A stretch of DNA of 64,000 nucleotides from Diatrype stigma (Eukaryota > Ascomycota > Sordariomycetes > Xylariales > Diatrypaceae): assembly GCA_022225965.2 (NCBI GenBank), contig JAKJXP020000004.1:62001-126000 (forward strand), written 5' to 3'. The notes under the pieces are model-generated. The model was not told the origin of the DNA, ran no database searches, and saw nothing but the letters and a program-made list of their open reading frames with translations. Below, piece after piece: positions 23,614 through 35,838 of this stretch (position 1 is the first letter of the stretch; each line of letters opens with the position of its first letter). A program made the position numbers and the translations under genes.

Positions 23614-24579
23614 GGTCGTTTTTCTCGTAGTTGCAAAGAACCAGTAGTGATGGGTATGGGTATTGTGGTACCTAGGCAGTAATACACGAATGAGGTTCTG
23701 CAAAAATAGTCTGAGGGAAGAGGTGAGTAAGTTGTTGGAAGATGAGAGGCAGTAGGGAACGAACCACAAGAAAATAAAAGAATCGTTAAGTCGTTAGACG
23801 TTAAGATATGCTGGTGTTCGACCCTCAAGGCTGAGCTCTCGTCCCGCACTGGTTGTGACTTCACTGATTTGCACTATAGATTTCTAGTGCTTTCCAGAGG
23901 GATGGACGATCAGCAGGGGTTGTGATTGGTCGGACGGTGGCTGGATGGAGGGGCAGAAGGTTAGTTAGTGGACGGGAGGCCGAAGCTGTGAGATCAGAGG
24001 GTCTGGATCAGTCTCCAATGGGCTGCATAAAGATAAACTTAGGCCTCTTGCATAGCTTATCGTGAGCTCCTTATCGTTATGCAAACACTATTTCGACTGC
24101 TACATGTAGGCTGCCTGGTATGTACCTTTGACTAGTGCTTTTTACGATAAGATAATCCCGATAAGAAAATATAGAGGGGCAGAGTTTCAAGCCAATCGTT
24201 CGTGTCAAAGTGCAATTGAGTCATCCGTAATTTGCATCTTGGTTGCCCGGCAGTTCGCCTACATGGCATTCATAATTCTTAATTGTACAATTCCAATTAC
24301 AGTGTTTCTCTGTCTTTTCACTAGGAATCCTTAGCACCGACTCCGATTCTACCGTGAATGGAAGTGACCCAATTTGAGATCGTAGCAGGGCTGTACCGCC
24401 TGTCGCGCTTCATCTACAACTACCCCGGCTAGCTACAAAGTACTTACTTAGTCCTACATATCAGCTCCTCGTCCTCATCCAGCGCGCGCCGAACCAACCA
24501 ACCAAAATCCGATCCCGCGAATACCTGCCTCCCCTTTTCGCTTCTGTCCGCCAACGCAGCCGCCAGCTAGCCAGCCAAG
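23614..24579. other. Divergent intergenic region between STI1 and RPC34
   Basis: 966 bp carrying both promoters. No supported gene. A heat-shock-element-like sequence is listed separately; a pyrimidine-rich leader precedes the RPC34 start. Confidence 0.5.
23882..23899. promoter_or_regulatory. Heat-shock-element-like site upstream of STI1
   Basis: Reads TTC-ta-GTG-ct-TTC-ca-GAG, a TTCnnGAAnnTTCnnGAA array with imperfect GAA units, about 270 bp before the STI1 start codon. STI1 is a heat-shock-induced gene in yeast, which makes an HSF site plausible. The match is imperfect and could be chance. Confidence 0.3.
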
Positions 24580-25940
24580 ATGGCTTCTGCACCGCCGTCG
24601 CAGGCCGTTAGGCAGGCCGACGAGCTCCAGATTCTCAAGGACCAGCTGTACGACGCGTGCCACGATGCTTTCGCCGGCGACTACGAGAAGCCCCTGTCGC
24701 AAGATGACCTCATGGCGCTCGAGGTCATCCCGCCCAAGGATATCAAGAAATTGATGGACGTCATATCGCTCCTCACCCGCGAGCGCCTGTTCGCGCCCGT
24801 TCACCTGCACAGCGGCCTGGCCTGGCGGATGCGCTCCGAAGCTGAGGCGGCCAAGTGAGTATCCCCCTAACACACACATTCAAAGCACCCATTCCCCCAT
24901 CCAGGTTTCCCAGGCCTCCTTACAGCTCAATGGACGGGAGTTACCGCAGCTACCCTATCCGCAAGCAATTGGCAGATGATTGTGCAGGTCCAGATGGCTA
25001 ACTAAACGATTTCTACCACCAAACAAACAGATACAAGCTCCTAACGAGCCAGGAACAAGTCCTAGTGTACGAGATCGTCGACGCGGCCGGGGCCGAGGGA
25101 GTATGGCAGCAGGACATCAAGCGGCGGGTGAACATGCAGGAGGGGACGCTGCGGAAGACGCTCAAGGAGCTCGAGGTCAAGCGGCTCATCAACCAGTTCA
25201 CCACGGTGCAGAACGCCACCAAGAAGATGTGGATCAAGGCGCATATCAAGCCCTCGGCCAGCGCGACCGGCGGCCCGTTCTACACCGACTCGTACCTCGA
25301 CGAGCCCTACATCGAGGAGCTGCAGCGCGTCGTCGTCGCCCTCGTCAAGCAGCACGGAAGCTACACCAGCAGGGGAGGGGGCGAGCGCGCCAACGGCAGC
25401 AGCAACAACAACCGCGGCGGTAGCTCCAGCCCCGTACTCCCCAAGAAGGGCATCATCCGCGGCGCGGCGCCCGACCCCCTGACAAACGGCAGCCGGAAGC
25501 GCCCCGCGGACGCCATGGAGGCGCCCAACGACAACCACCAACAATCGCACGCGGTGCACCGCAAGCGGCTGCTCCCGCTGCCCGCCGGCTACAACAGCTA
25601 CCCGACGGTATCGGACCTCGCGTCGTCGATCGCGTCGGGCAACGTGGCCAAGGGCCAGGCGCTGCGGGCCGAGCACGTGCAAGAATTAGTAGACGTGCTG
25701 GTGTGGGAGGGGCGGCTGGAAGAGGTGCAGGTCGGGGGCAAGGTGGGGTACCGGCTCGCGCGCGTGGCCAAGAACAGCGTCGCGGCCGCCGTTAAGCTCG
25801 ACGCCGAGGACTACTGGGAGCCGCGCGCCAACGGCCTCACCACGGCCCCCTGCGGCCGCTGCCCCGTCTTCGAGCTGTGCGAGGAGGGCGGGCCCGTCTG
25901 GGCGGGCGGGTGCGAGTACTTCGATCAGTGGCTCGCGTGA
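24580..25940 (+). CDS. RPC34: RNA polymerase III subunit Rpc34/RPC6
   Basis: Component of the Pol III-specific C82/C34/C31 subcomplex, needed for promoter opening with TFIIIB in the nucleus. Exons 24580-24854 and 25031-25940 (intron of 176 bp) give 394 aa, longer than the 317 aa of yeast because of a low-complexity Gly/Asn/Arg insert at about residues 195-255. The winged-helix regions are seen in the first half (EGTLRKTLKELEVKRLINQF and FYTDSYLDEPYIEEL). The C-terminus carries four cysteines at residues 366, 369, 375 and 386 (C-x2-C-x5-C-x10-C), the layout of the iron-sulphur site reported for this subunit, then the terminal EYFDQWLA. The ATG at 24580 has a good context (CCAAGATGG). Divergent from STI1 and convergent with the cyclophilin gene. 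Confidence 0.95.
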
Positions 25941-27164
25941 TTTGGGGTCTACTCTGGTCGAGTCGAGTCGAGGGAACTCACTCCCCACCGGAACTACCTA
26001 CAGAGCCATCTACCCACCCCCCCGTTCGACCAGCTAGATTCGCTCGCTCGCTCGTTCGTTGGTTTTGGGGGTGGGGGAGGAGGGCGCTTTTTCTTTTCCC
26101 TTCGCTTCGGTTCGTTCAACAAGTCCAGCAGTAGGTAGGCCGGTTGAAGGGGGATGAATCAACCAGGCGCGAAAGTGGGGTGTAGGTTTTGTGTAAAGAA
26201 GTGTGTATACCAGCAGAAGACGAGGCGGGCGGGCCAGCAGCAGGCAAGCCGTTCGCGGTTCTTCGCCCCTTGGATTTGTATATATCGGCATAGCTTAGGC
26301 GTTCTCCGGGTGCACAGGCAGAGCAGAACAGAGCAGGGCACGGCAGGATAGGGCGGGCGGTTTGACGGACCATTCGCGTCCGCATACTCGCCCACCCACT
26401 CACTGGTGCATCTGTCTCGAGAAAAAAAGCTCTGAAAAGTTAAGGTGGGATGATTCTACTGAAATGAAACTGGTGCTAGTTAGGCAGGCAACTTCATCTG
26501 CTTAATCAATGTCTTTTATATAGATGTTGGTAAATCAAATGGTCTATATCAGTTACACGAATCCCCGTCCTCGGTCTAATAAGCGAAGTATGATTGTCTC
26601 ATGGTCCAAACGCCAAACGGCTCAGAAACATACAAACTTGTCCATTATACGAGGTTCCGGGCTGGGCGTGGAATGTCCCATGCGAATTGAAATTGGTCTG
26701 CATTCTATAGCTGTATCGTAGCTTCGATGAACCGTTGACCCTACGACGGATTGAATTTTCTGAACATGTATATCTACCGGTTATACCGCTGCCTCGGCAC
26801 TTACTTGTAACCTAGCCCGTCAAGTCATAGGGTTTAGATTTCCAGGGTAATATTGTACTGGCCCGGGGCTGTCCCCGGATTGGTACAGGTGCTACGGAGA
26901 TAACGTTACGCATGTCATTAGACAAGTATATTGTACAACAGTCACTTAGGGAACACCAATGTGCGTGCAAGGTGCATTCATCGTTAGATAATCTTGAAAA
27001 CTAAACTGCTAGCTTTCTCAATCATCAGAGCTCGACCAGATCCACCCCAAAACGTTTCCACCGGCTACTATACTATATGCCTAGTGGAAAGGCGTTGGAA
27101 TGCAACGCCATGTGCGCATGAAGAGCCATTAACCACGTGGAAAAGGAGATTCCGTAGCTTTCCT
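25941..27164. other. Convergent intergenic region, no gene seen
   Basis: Between the 3' ends of RPC34 and the cyclophilin gene. Runs of CGCTCGCTCG and G-rich patches occur just after RPC34. Small frames on both strands are motif-free. Confidence 0.5.
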
Positions 27165-28374
27165 TTACAACTCGCCCGAGTCGACGATGGTAGGTCGCTT
27201 GCCGTACTTGACGGCACCGCTCTGGGATCCGGTAGCCTCGATGGCCTTGACAATCTTCAGCGACTCATCATCGGCGACCTCGCCGAAGACGACGTGTCGG
27301 GAGTTCAACCACGAAGTGACGACAGTGGTAATGAAGAACTGGGAGCCGTTGCTAGAGGTAAAAGGTTAGTTGGGAATGGATGACACTCAGGGATCACGAA
27401 AAGCACTCACGTGTTGGGACCAGCGTTGGCCATGGACAGCAAACCAGGCTTGTCGTGCTGCAGGTTGAAGTTCTCATCCGCGAACTTCTCGCCGTAGATG
27501 GACTTACCACCCGTGCCCTATATCACTCTAAGTTAGTGACGAATCCATAAATCCAAGAAAGGCCGGACATACGTTGCCACGGGTGAAGTCACCACCCTGG
27601 AGCATGAACTCGGGGATGATGCGGTGGAAGGACGAGCCCTTGTAGCCGAAGCCCTTCTCGCCAGTGCAGAGAGCTCGGAAGTTCTCAGCGGTCTTGGGGA
27701 CAACATCGTCGAAGAGGTTGAAGTTGATGCGACCGGCCTGCTCTGTATGGACGATTTCCGGTCAGCGATAGCTCAATTGGGGTTCACAAACGACAGCTAG
27801 GTAGTTGAGCCATGGCAACAAGGGCGTGTTCGTGTTGACAGCGATGGCTTGTGAGACATGTGCAATGCGGGGTTATCAAGCTCAACGCAACATGGAAAGA
27901 GCTTCCTCCAGGAGTACAAAGCTTGATCAAGAAACAATCGAAGCAAATATTTTATCGAATGTCGCCCAATGGTATGAATCATAGTAGAATGCGGGATATT
28001 AACTAATGAACGGGGCTCACTTACCCTTGACAGTGGCAGTAGGACGGTTGCTCGCGTCCAGGACTGGGCCCTCCCAGGTCACGTCGAAGTAGCTGTAGTG
28101 CAATGTCAACAAGACTCGTTCTTCACATTGAGGGTTAAGGAAGCTTGGAAAGGGAGCTCATGAAGGAGCTTGTGCAAATGGAATTGACTTACACTTTCTT
28201 GGTCATGTTGGCTGATGTGGCGGAGAAGAATCGAATGGAGAATGAAGTAGGGGGAGATGGTGTTTTCTTGGAGAAAAGGAATGGACGAGAAGTTGAAGAA
28301 GCTGTTGAGGTCAAGGAAGAAAAGTGTCCAGCAGCGCGGGGTTGAAAACGAAGGAGGGGCTTGAGTGATGCCAT
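27165..28374 (-). CDS. Cyclophilin A (peptidyl-prolyl isomerase), mitochondrial and cytosolic forms
   Basis: Cis-trans isomerase of Xaa-Pro bonds and the target of cyclosporin A. Exons in transcript order 28374-28193, 28092-28025, 27742-27573, 27517-27411 and 27351-27165; introns 100, 282, 55 and 59 bp. The long form is 237 aa. The active-site block [48 protein letters not shown] and the ligand-site tryptophan in [13 protein letters not shown] are all intact. The first exon has two in-frame ATGs. From 28374 it adds 56 residues rich in Ser, Arg and Phe with no acidic residues, ending RFFSATSAN, a typical mitochondrial presequence. From 28206 it gives a 181-aa cytosolic protein. One gene making both forms is known for the Neurospora csr-1 cyclophilin, so the same arrangement is inferred here. 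Confidence 0.95.
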
Positions 28375-30548
28375 GTTTGAAAATCTACAAGGGGGGGTTA
28401 ACTAACTTTAGATGTCAGCATTGCTTCATAGCCAATCAGTTGGTGGGTGAAAGTGGGGTTAATCCGATGCCAACTGCAACGCAACTGCGAGGATCCCCAC
28501 TTGGCATCTGACAAAGCATCCGAACGTCAGAAACCTAAGGGACCGGGAGGAATGGAAGTTGGCATGCAGAGCTGCAGGGAAGCAGCTAAAACAAACACGC
28601 AGTAACGGAAGTACCCTAAGGAAGGTACACCGTACATACAGGTACAGGTGTTAAGCAAGTCAGGGCAAGTGCATTCCTAGGAACTACCCAGGCACCCCAA
28701 GTACCTAGCAGCCCGAACTAGGCATGTAGGTACTTAGGGACCACTCTGGACCCCGCCACCCCGCCCCCGTTGATCTGCGATCTGCCTTGCCGGATTTGCT
28801 CTTGCTCCTTTGTATGTACATTGTAGCTTGAGCTGTTTCCTTGCTTTATGGGCGTGGCCCATTGGGGGTGTTTGATTCAACCAGAGACGAACTGTGTCCG
28901 AATCGGATCGAGCATGAAAAGCTGAGGCATAGAATCCCGTGGAACGACTGGCTGATTGGACTGGCCCTCCTGGTTCCTGTATCCGCTTCGTATACACTCA
29001 TTCCTACAGCATTGCAGCGTAGCTGTGTAGCTGGACTCTTAGCCACGCACCAACCAAGCAGCCCACCCACCATATGTTTCGATTCCACTGCGAATACTCT
29101 TGCGGGTACTCTTGCCAGCGACCAATCTTTGGCTCGACAGTCTTGTGAGCAGAACCTAGCTCGATACTCTTATCCTGGCTTGGGATAAAGGCAGATGGGG
29201 GGATCTAGAGGTTTGGGCGACTTGTTCATTCAAAGAATCCGAGTCTTATGTAGAAAACATGTAGGCCAGGGGAATGAGCATAAGCCTATCACCACACCCA
29301 CACAGGCCCAAGACAACTATTCTGAGCACATACATGATGTGCGTAATGTCTTCTGCAAGGACTACTTGAGGGCTGCTGATTGGTGAATCGGTGCTGGCGG
29401 GGAGCTTTCGAAATGCGGTAAAACAGCTGTCCCTTCTGCCCACAGAGCTGCCTATATCGCAAGCTGTGCAGTCGGAACACGTACTCCCCCACTCGTCCAA
29501 CATTATCCCGGTCCTTCGGCATGCTTCGGGCTTGGGTGCGGAGAGGCGGTATGCCGATACGGGTTGTAATGCAATCCCACGCGCACCAAGGACGACTTTA
29601 GAGGACTTTCTCTGTTGTAGTCCTCTACTGCCCGGCTCTAACGCTATGCAGATCGAAACGTAGACTTAAGGAACTCTAGGGAGTCCCAGGAGAAAATAGG
29701 ACCCCAACGTGGACCCGAGGTTGCTCGAGTTGCCAACTGTGTGACACTTATCACACTCGAAAAAACCACAGAGTATAGGAGAAGTGGTGGCCGAGTGCCT
29801 ACTCTTTCCTGGGGGCTCCAATAGACACCACCATATATTGGGGTTTGCAATCTCAAACAGACTTCCAGTGGTAGCCAAAGCTAGTTGTCTTGACAAAGAG
29901 GAACGATAACCACATACCTTCAAAAGCTACAAGTCGGGAGAAACGATTGGGTGTTGACACAGTCGTGATTGATCTCGAATCAAATATATAGTAAAATTTT
30001 ATCGTACAGACGATATCGATATGTACGTAGAGCTGCAAATCCCGTGACAAGCTCTGACATTAGGACTTCAGTCTGTCTCAGCAGCTAAAATTTCCAATTC
30101 TATATGACATGTATGCAATTATACGGTATGAGGAATATTCAATATGCAGCATGTACTAAAACAGAGTCTCAAAAAGAAGTTCACGTGACTGGAGCGACTC
30201 AAAGGAAATATTTATGGGCCCGCTTATCTAAGAGACGGCAAGGTTTATCGAAAGTCCCGGGCATCTGATTAGTCGAGTTTATTAATTGATCGACAAGGGG
30301 TTACCGAGATTCCACAGCAACAACAGCTGAACAGGTGTCCGTGTCCTGGTGTCCAGGTGTCTCGATTGTAGAAGCCCAACGCTGAACCGCATTCAACCAA
30401 CCCACGACAATCAAGTCAAGGTCATCGTCCGCTTCTCCTGCAGAACAATACAACGCGCCCTCTCCCCCATACCCGGCATTTCCTTTTCTCATTTGCGCAA
30501 ATTAGTTATAAACAACATTCGTCTCCATCTGGAGACCACAAGCTCAAG
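28375..30548. other. Divergent intergenic region, no gene seen
   Basis: About 2.2 kb between cyclophilin and epsin starts. Several TACCTAGG/GTAGGTAC words near 28,620-28,740. Open frames around 28,734-29,860 on both strands lack motifs and are treated as chance. Confidence 0.5.
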
Positions 30549-32344
30549 ATGGATCTCAACAATCTGAAGGACCAGGTTTCTAACCTGACCCTGTACGACA
30601 TCAAGGCCGGCTTCCGCAAGGCGCAGAATGGTAGGCTGGACTATTGACAATGCGCGATTGATCACTCGATACTGATGTAGTTGTACACGTAGCCGTCATG
30701 AATTATACAGAGATGGAAGCAAAGGTAGCTATGCCTCTACTTTGCCCCTATTATGTGACGCGAACTTGGGCTAACTGCGACGCGGTGTCCAGGTGCGAGA
30801 AGCCACCAACAACGAACCTTGGGGTGCTTCTTCGTCGCTCATGCAAGAAATTGCCAATGGCACCTTTAATTAGTACGCTGTCGATGCTTGAGATTCTTCG
30901 TGTCTGTCCAGCTAATCTGTTCAGTCAAACCCTTAATGAGATTATGCCCATGGTCTATCGACGTTTCACCGAGAAGTCCGCCGAAGAATGGAGGCAAATC
31001 TACAAATCCCTACAGCTGCTCGAGTACCTGATCAAGCACGGCTCCGAACGAGTTATCGATGATGCACGAGGGCACATTACACTACTTAAGATGCTGCGGC
31101 AGTTTCACTTTATCGATCAGAACGGCAAAGACCAGGGCATCAACGTGCGGAACCGCGCCAAAGAACTGGCGGAACTTCTGAGCGATGTCGACCGAATCCG
31201 TACGGAGCGCAAGAAGGCCAGGGCTAACAAAGCCAAGTACACTGGTGTCGAGGGAGGGTCGGGCGCTTTCTCCAGCAGCAGTAGATACGGCGGCTTTGGA
31301 AGCGAGTCTGGCGGGCACGGAGGCTCTACTGCCTACGGCGGGTATTCCGGCGGTGTATACGGTGATGGCGGCGGTTTTGGAGGACAATCAGACGACTGGA
31401 GGGACTCCAGCAGCCGCGCCGACAAGTTCGAGGAATACGACGAATACGACGAGGGAACTTCGTCCCACGCGACTTCGTCTAGGAGACGACCCGAACGAAC
31501 CGAGAGGGCCGGTGTAAAGAAGGTGACCGGCTCAAAGGTCGTTGAGAAGAAGAAAGAGCCCGAGGTCGACCTTTTCTCCTTTGACGATCCCGAGCCGTCC
31601 ACTACCGCTCCGCCCGTCGCTGCCCCGGCTCCGTCAAATGGTTCTTCTGCCTTGGCTGGATTATCGAGCCCCGCAAACGATGACGACGACGATTTCGATG
31701 ACTTCCAGTCGGCAGCACCCGTGCCTCAAGCGGCTGCACCGTCGTACTCGTTTGGCATGGCGTCGCCGATGGTCACTTCCAGCGCACAGTCCACTGCGAC
31801 ATTCGCCGCCCCGAAGCCCGTGTCCGGCCCGCAGCAAGCCAACCTCACCGACATGATGTCTGCACTTTCGCCTCCACCGAGCTCCAACACCACTCCCGCG
31901 GCCAACTATTCTGCCTTCAAGGTTCCCGCACCCGGTCCCATCTCGGGGCAACCACCGAAGCCTACCGGTTACCAGGCGGCAGCGCCTAACTACTTCCAGT
32001 CTGTGCAGGCCCAACCCACAGGCGGTTCGCTATCTGGCGGTTTCTCGTCTCCTATGGGCATGTCCACCCCCTCGGGCATGTCGGCACTCAACAAGCCGGC
32101 AGCTCCCGCGGCAGGCAAGGCCGCTGCCGCTGGTGGCGATCCATTCGCCAACCTTTGGGGCCAAGCTGGCGGTACCACCGTCAAGAAGACCACGCCGACA
32201 GCCGGACCCAAGATGGGTGAGCTCGCCAAAGAGAAGACCAACGCTACGCTCTGGGGCGCACCTGCTGCCAGCACCCCGAAGCCGGCGGGCGGCTCGCAGC
32301 CCGCCGGAACAGGCAGTAATGGTCTGGATGATTTGCTAGGTTAA
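30549..32344 (+). CDS. ENT3: ENTH-domain clathrin adaptor, Ent3/epsinR-like
   Basis: Phosphoinositide-binding adaptor for clathrin traffic between the trans-Golgi and endosomes. Exons 30549-30630, 30693-30724, 30793-30872 and 30925-32344 (introns 62, 68 and 52 bp; one exon is only 32 bp) give 537 aa. The ENTH domain fills roughly residues 1-150: SNLTLYDIKAGFRKAQN, VMNYTEMEAKVREATNNEP, RRFTEKSAEEWRQIYKSL, IKHGSERVIDD. The FRKAQN start and the lack of ubiquitin-interacting motifs and NPF repeats favour Ent3 over Ent1/2. An acidic DDDDDFDDFQSA at about 316-327 matches the phenylalanine-acidic motif bound by gamma-ear domains of GGA/AP-1. The tail is Pro/Ala/Ser-rich with a DLFSFDDPEP box and a terminal GLDDLLG, both clathrin- or adaptor-style short motifs. 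Confidence 0.93.
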
Positions 32345-35069
32345 CGGAAGCTTAGACAAACCTAGCTACAGCTTGCTCATCACAAGGGCTAGACAATCGG
32401 TAGGATACCGGAGATGACATGCTATCGCTGGTGGTGGCGGATTCGGCCAGTCGGCCAGCCAGCCGCCAGACTAAGCATTTGGTGGACGGCAGAAAGAGAC
32501 AAAGTTGGTTGGTTGCCTTCAGCCAGCGTTTTTATTGATGGGCAGTGATTCGTGTAACAACCAAAACTCGTAGGTAGGCGTCCTGGGGTATTGAAAAATT
32601 CAATTAATGTAGCCAGACAAGCTCGAGTTCCAAGATACATATGATAACACGGCATTCGGCAAACTGATAAACATAAGTTACGGATTGTCCAGGCCTTGCA
32701 TGTGACGTGCGTTGAGTACTGCCCAGCCAATGGTTCGTCTGGAACGAACTACGAAGATACTGTCTACAAACTACCTAGGTAACTACTACCTACGAAGAAG
32801 GGTATGAACTCAGCAGTGCAGAAGTCCTCCAATCTTCAATGCTACACATCTCTTGTCTACCTACCTTGGTTGACGGTCTACTATGCCATGTCGTATGGTG
32901 GATAGATGGTGTGGTTGTGGTGTCATCCATGGCTGGGGAGGAGGGCCGCTGTTAATGTAGCACAGCTTGACTGGTTGAGATGGCTCATTGGTGAGACGAT
33001 GTGCAGACACAAAGAAATTCCTTGCATGGGTTGCATTGAAAACCAGAGGCGTTCATTTCCATGCATGTCAGTGTACATATGCAGTAGCTACTTACCTGAC
33101 TACGTAGTAACTATTCCTGACCATGTGCATATCATAGAATTTACGTACTACTTATTACTGTCTGACCTCACAGCGCGTCGTAGTAGCATCGATCATGACC
33201 ATCTCATCTCGCCTTAAGTTCATTGGAGGTAGGTCTAGATGTTCGTCCAGGTCGCCAGCTCAACAGCCAGCCGCGGGACCTGAAACGGGGTGCTGGGGAT
33301 CTGTTATCCACCTGGCCTGCTTTTTTGCTTGTTTGCTTACTTGCTTTCTGGGCAGGGATCGATGACTGAATGAATGAATGAAACAATAAACGCGGAATAT
33401 CGACGAACGTCGTCTGGTTGCTTGGCAGTCAGTGGTTCGCTTCGCCTGTCCGTCCTGTGCTACGCCGCTAACGAAGCACGTAGCCGCGGGCCGCGCTTAG
33501 CTGGACCCCGGCACCCCGGCCGGGCCCCACTCCAGCCCCAGTCCCTCATTTCGACAGCGAGACCCCGGGGACCAATAGAAATTATCCGATGCGCTCTTCC
33601 ATCGCGGTTCCTCAGACAGTCCAGTCCAGCCAGTTCCGCCAGCCAAGCATCACCACCAAATCAAAAGCAAGCGATGATACCTGCTGCTGGCTGGCTGACT
33701 GGGCGACAAAACAAACCGTCTTCTCCACTTTCGCATAGTTGTGTATGCACTGCACCTAGCAGTAGTGGCAGAACGCGGGATTGAAGAACTGGTAGGCATT
33801 CACCCTGACAGGACAGCCTGTGTGAATGCATAACCACAACTACATAGCAGGGGACGAGTTATGTAGCCGCGTAGTCGTTAACTACCCTGGGTAAGTAGGG
33901 GACCTTACCTCGAGTCCCTGGTCCCTGGCGGTGGGTTTCTTCGCGGCTATTAACTAGATATGTAGCCAAGATGCGGCCCACCTTCCTTGAGCGAAAGACT
34001 GCCGGGCTAGGCTTCCTATTGGCTGCGCCAGCGCCTCGTGAAGTCCGCCATCTGCTTCATCTATAGACCGAGCAGCCGCGAGCAAGCAGGCAAGCAAGCA
34101 AATACGCAAAGTGGCAGCAGCCGCGAGCTCGATCCATGCGTAACGGTTCCCCAGTATTGACGGTGGCGGGCCAGAACCATACATCATCGTTGTGGATGTT
34201 TGCTAGCCTGTAGCAGGTAGACGTGTAGGTAGGTAAGTAGACAGGGGAGGCAATAGCCGCGAAGTTGCTTTCTCGTTATATTCTTAGCAATGTGGAGATC
34301 GAGATGAGGCGACCTTGGCTTCGGTGTGGTGGTATCGGCAAGTAGTGGTGGTAGGTGGTAAGTGATCTTCCTCGACAGGAAACAGAGACTCCAGATACAT
34401 AAGGTGAGAAGCTCCCAAGCCAGAGTTGGGGGTTTCTCTTTTTTTACTCCATCATCAAGCAAAACATCTCGCATCTAGTTAACGACTTTCCTTGAGTCTT
34501 TGTTTCTTCTTTCTCCTGCTTTCTTTTCTTGTCTCCTTTCGTTGGTCTTCTCTCTTACGGGTTTTCCTATCTTACTATCTACTTATACAATCTATCTATA
34601 CACGATCTCTATCGGTAACGGTGCAACGTCTCCTTTCGGCGCTTTATATAACGAGTTTCCTATTCTACGGCTTCTTTCTGGGATCGCTTATATTTCGTCT
34701 CGAGACAGAACAACAGGGGTATTGGAAAGTCAGCAGTAGACCTGCCGGCTTCGTCATATCTGAATCTCGTTCACTCTTTCGAGTTCGGACACACTCCTAT
34801 TCCATTCTCTTATCTTGGCCATTCGCTCGTCTTGAGTCTACATCGCCTTTCCTGTTTTAAACAAGAAAAACCTGGAAAGCCTCCTATTTCAATTTCTTCC
34901 CTGGTGATCCGGCTAAGATCCCGGAGCCAAAGCCGCCACCATTCCCTCCCCAAAAACCCCCTCGGCTTTCATCCCCAGCCCGCGGCCGCGCCTCCCCACG
35001 CGCACGGCCAACTCGGAAAGACCGGAGCTCTCCCTCATCACCGACTTCAGCGTCGGGATCCCCCTCAAG
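32345..35069. other. Intergenic region and pyrimidine-rich leader
   Basis: About 2.7 kb with no supported gene. The last 600 bp (34,440-35,069) are very C/T-rich and probably hold the promoter and 5' UTR of the following membrane-protein gene. The Phe/Leu-rich frame at 34,492-34,860 has no clear domain and most likely reflects the CTT/TTC composition. Confidence 0.5.
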
Positions 35070-35838
35070 ATGCGCTTCCAGGCCCCGCAGCTCGGCGCCC
35101 TTGGCGTCACCTTTACGGCGCTGCGGCTCATGCAGTTCGTCTCGCTCGTCACCGTCGTCGGCCTCGTCGCCAACTTCATCGACGAGATCACCAGCGCGCA
35201 GCTCGGCGTCCCGGACGTCATGGTCGGCACCATCGCCGTGGTACGTTGAACCCACCCCCTTTGCTTCTCTGAAACCTTGTGTTTACGCCTTGATGCCGAG
35301 AAACTTGTGTTAACCGTAACTATAGGCCAGCATCGCCGTGCTCTACGTCATGGTCTCCTACATCCTGTATTACGACAGCCTGCTTCCACTGCTCATCGCT
35401 GTAGGATCCGACTTCGCGATGCTAATCGCCTTCATCGTCGTGGCGGCGACGTCGGGCAAATCGCTGAACCTGCTCGAGTGCTCTGCGCTGCCCGTCCCGG
35501 CCAACAAGTCCTCCGCCGAGGAAGTGACCTTCACCGTCTCGGTGCCGCCGAGCGGAACCACCACCAGTAGCAGTAGCAGTGGTGACAATACCAGCAGTTA
35601 CACGAGCTACAGCTACCGCTTCGCCCGTGCCGTCGCCGCCGCTCACAAGAAGCCCACGGTCGACTACCTCTCCTTCGTCGCCAAGGACCAGCCGCACTGC
35701 TACGAGATCAAGGCCATGTGGGGCCTTGCCATCGCCCTGTGCGTGCTCTTCGCCTTCTCGTCCATCGTCTGCGCCGGCCTCTGGCGCCGCGTCAAGGGCC
35801 CCTCCGCTGGCGCCGCCAGCAAGGATATCGAGGGCTAG
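35070..35838 (+). CDS. MARVEL-like four-span membrane protein
   Basis: Two exons, 35070-35240 and 35326-35838 (intron of 85 bp, GTACGT..TATAG), give 227 aa. Four hydrophobic spans are seen: LRLMQFVSLVTVVGLVANFI, IAVLYVMVSYILYYD, LIAVGSDFAMLIAFIVVAAT, and IALCVLFAFSSIVCAGLW. A cysteine-bearing outer loop (LLECSALP and PHCYEIKAMWG) lies between the third and fourth, the usual plan of fungal MARVEL proteins thought to organise membrane microdomains. The tail SKDIEG is followed by TAG at 35836-35838. Remarkably the same frame stays open for 411 more codons (see next feature), so this stop may be read through, spliced out or a sequence error. The molecular function is not known. Confidence 0.85.

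Noticed and set aside
25062..25682. 206-aa minus-strand frame across RPC34
   Set aside because: Antisense shadow of a GC-rich exon with strong third-position C/G.
34492..34860. 122-aa Phe/Leu/Ser-rich frame suggestive of a membrane protein
   Set aside because: Produced by a CTT/TTC-rich leader; no domain, no convincing splice partner, and the real membrane gene starts at 35070.
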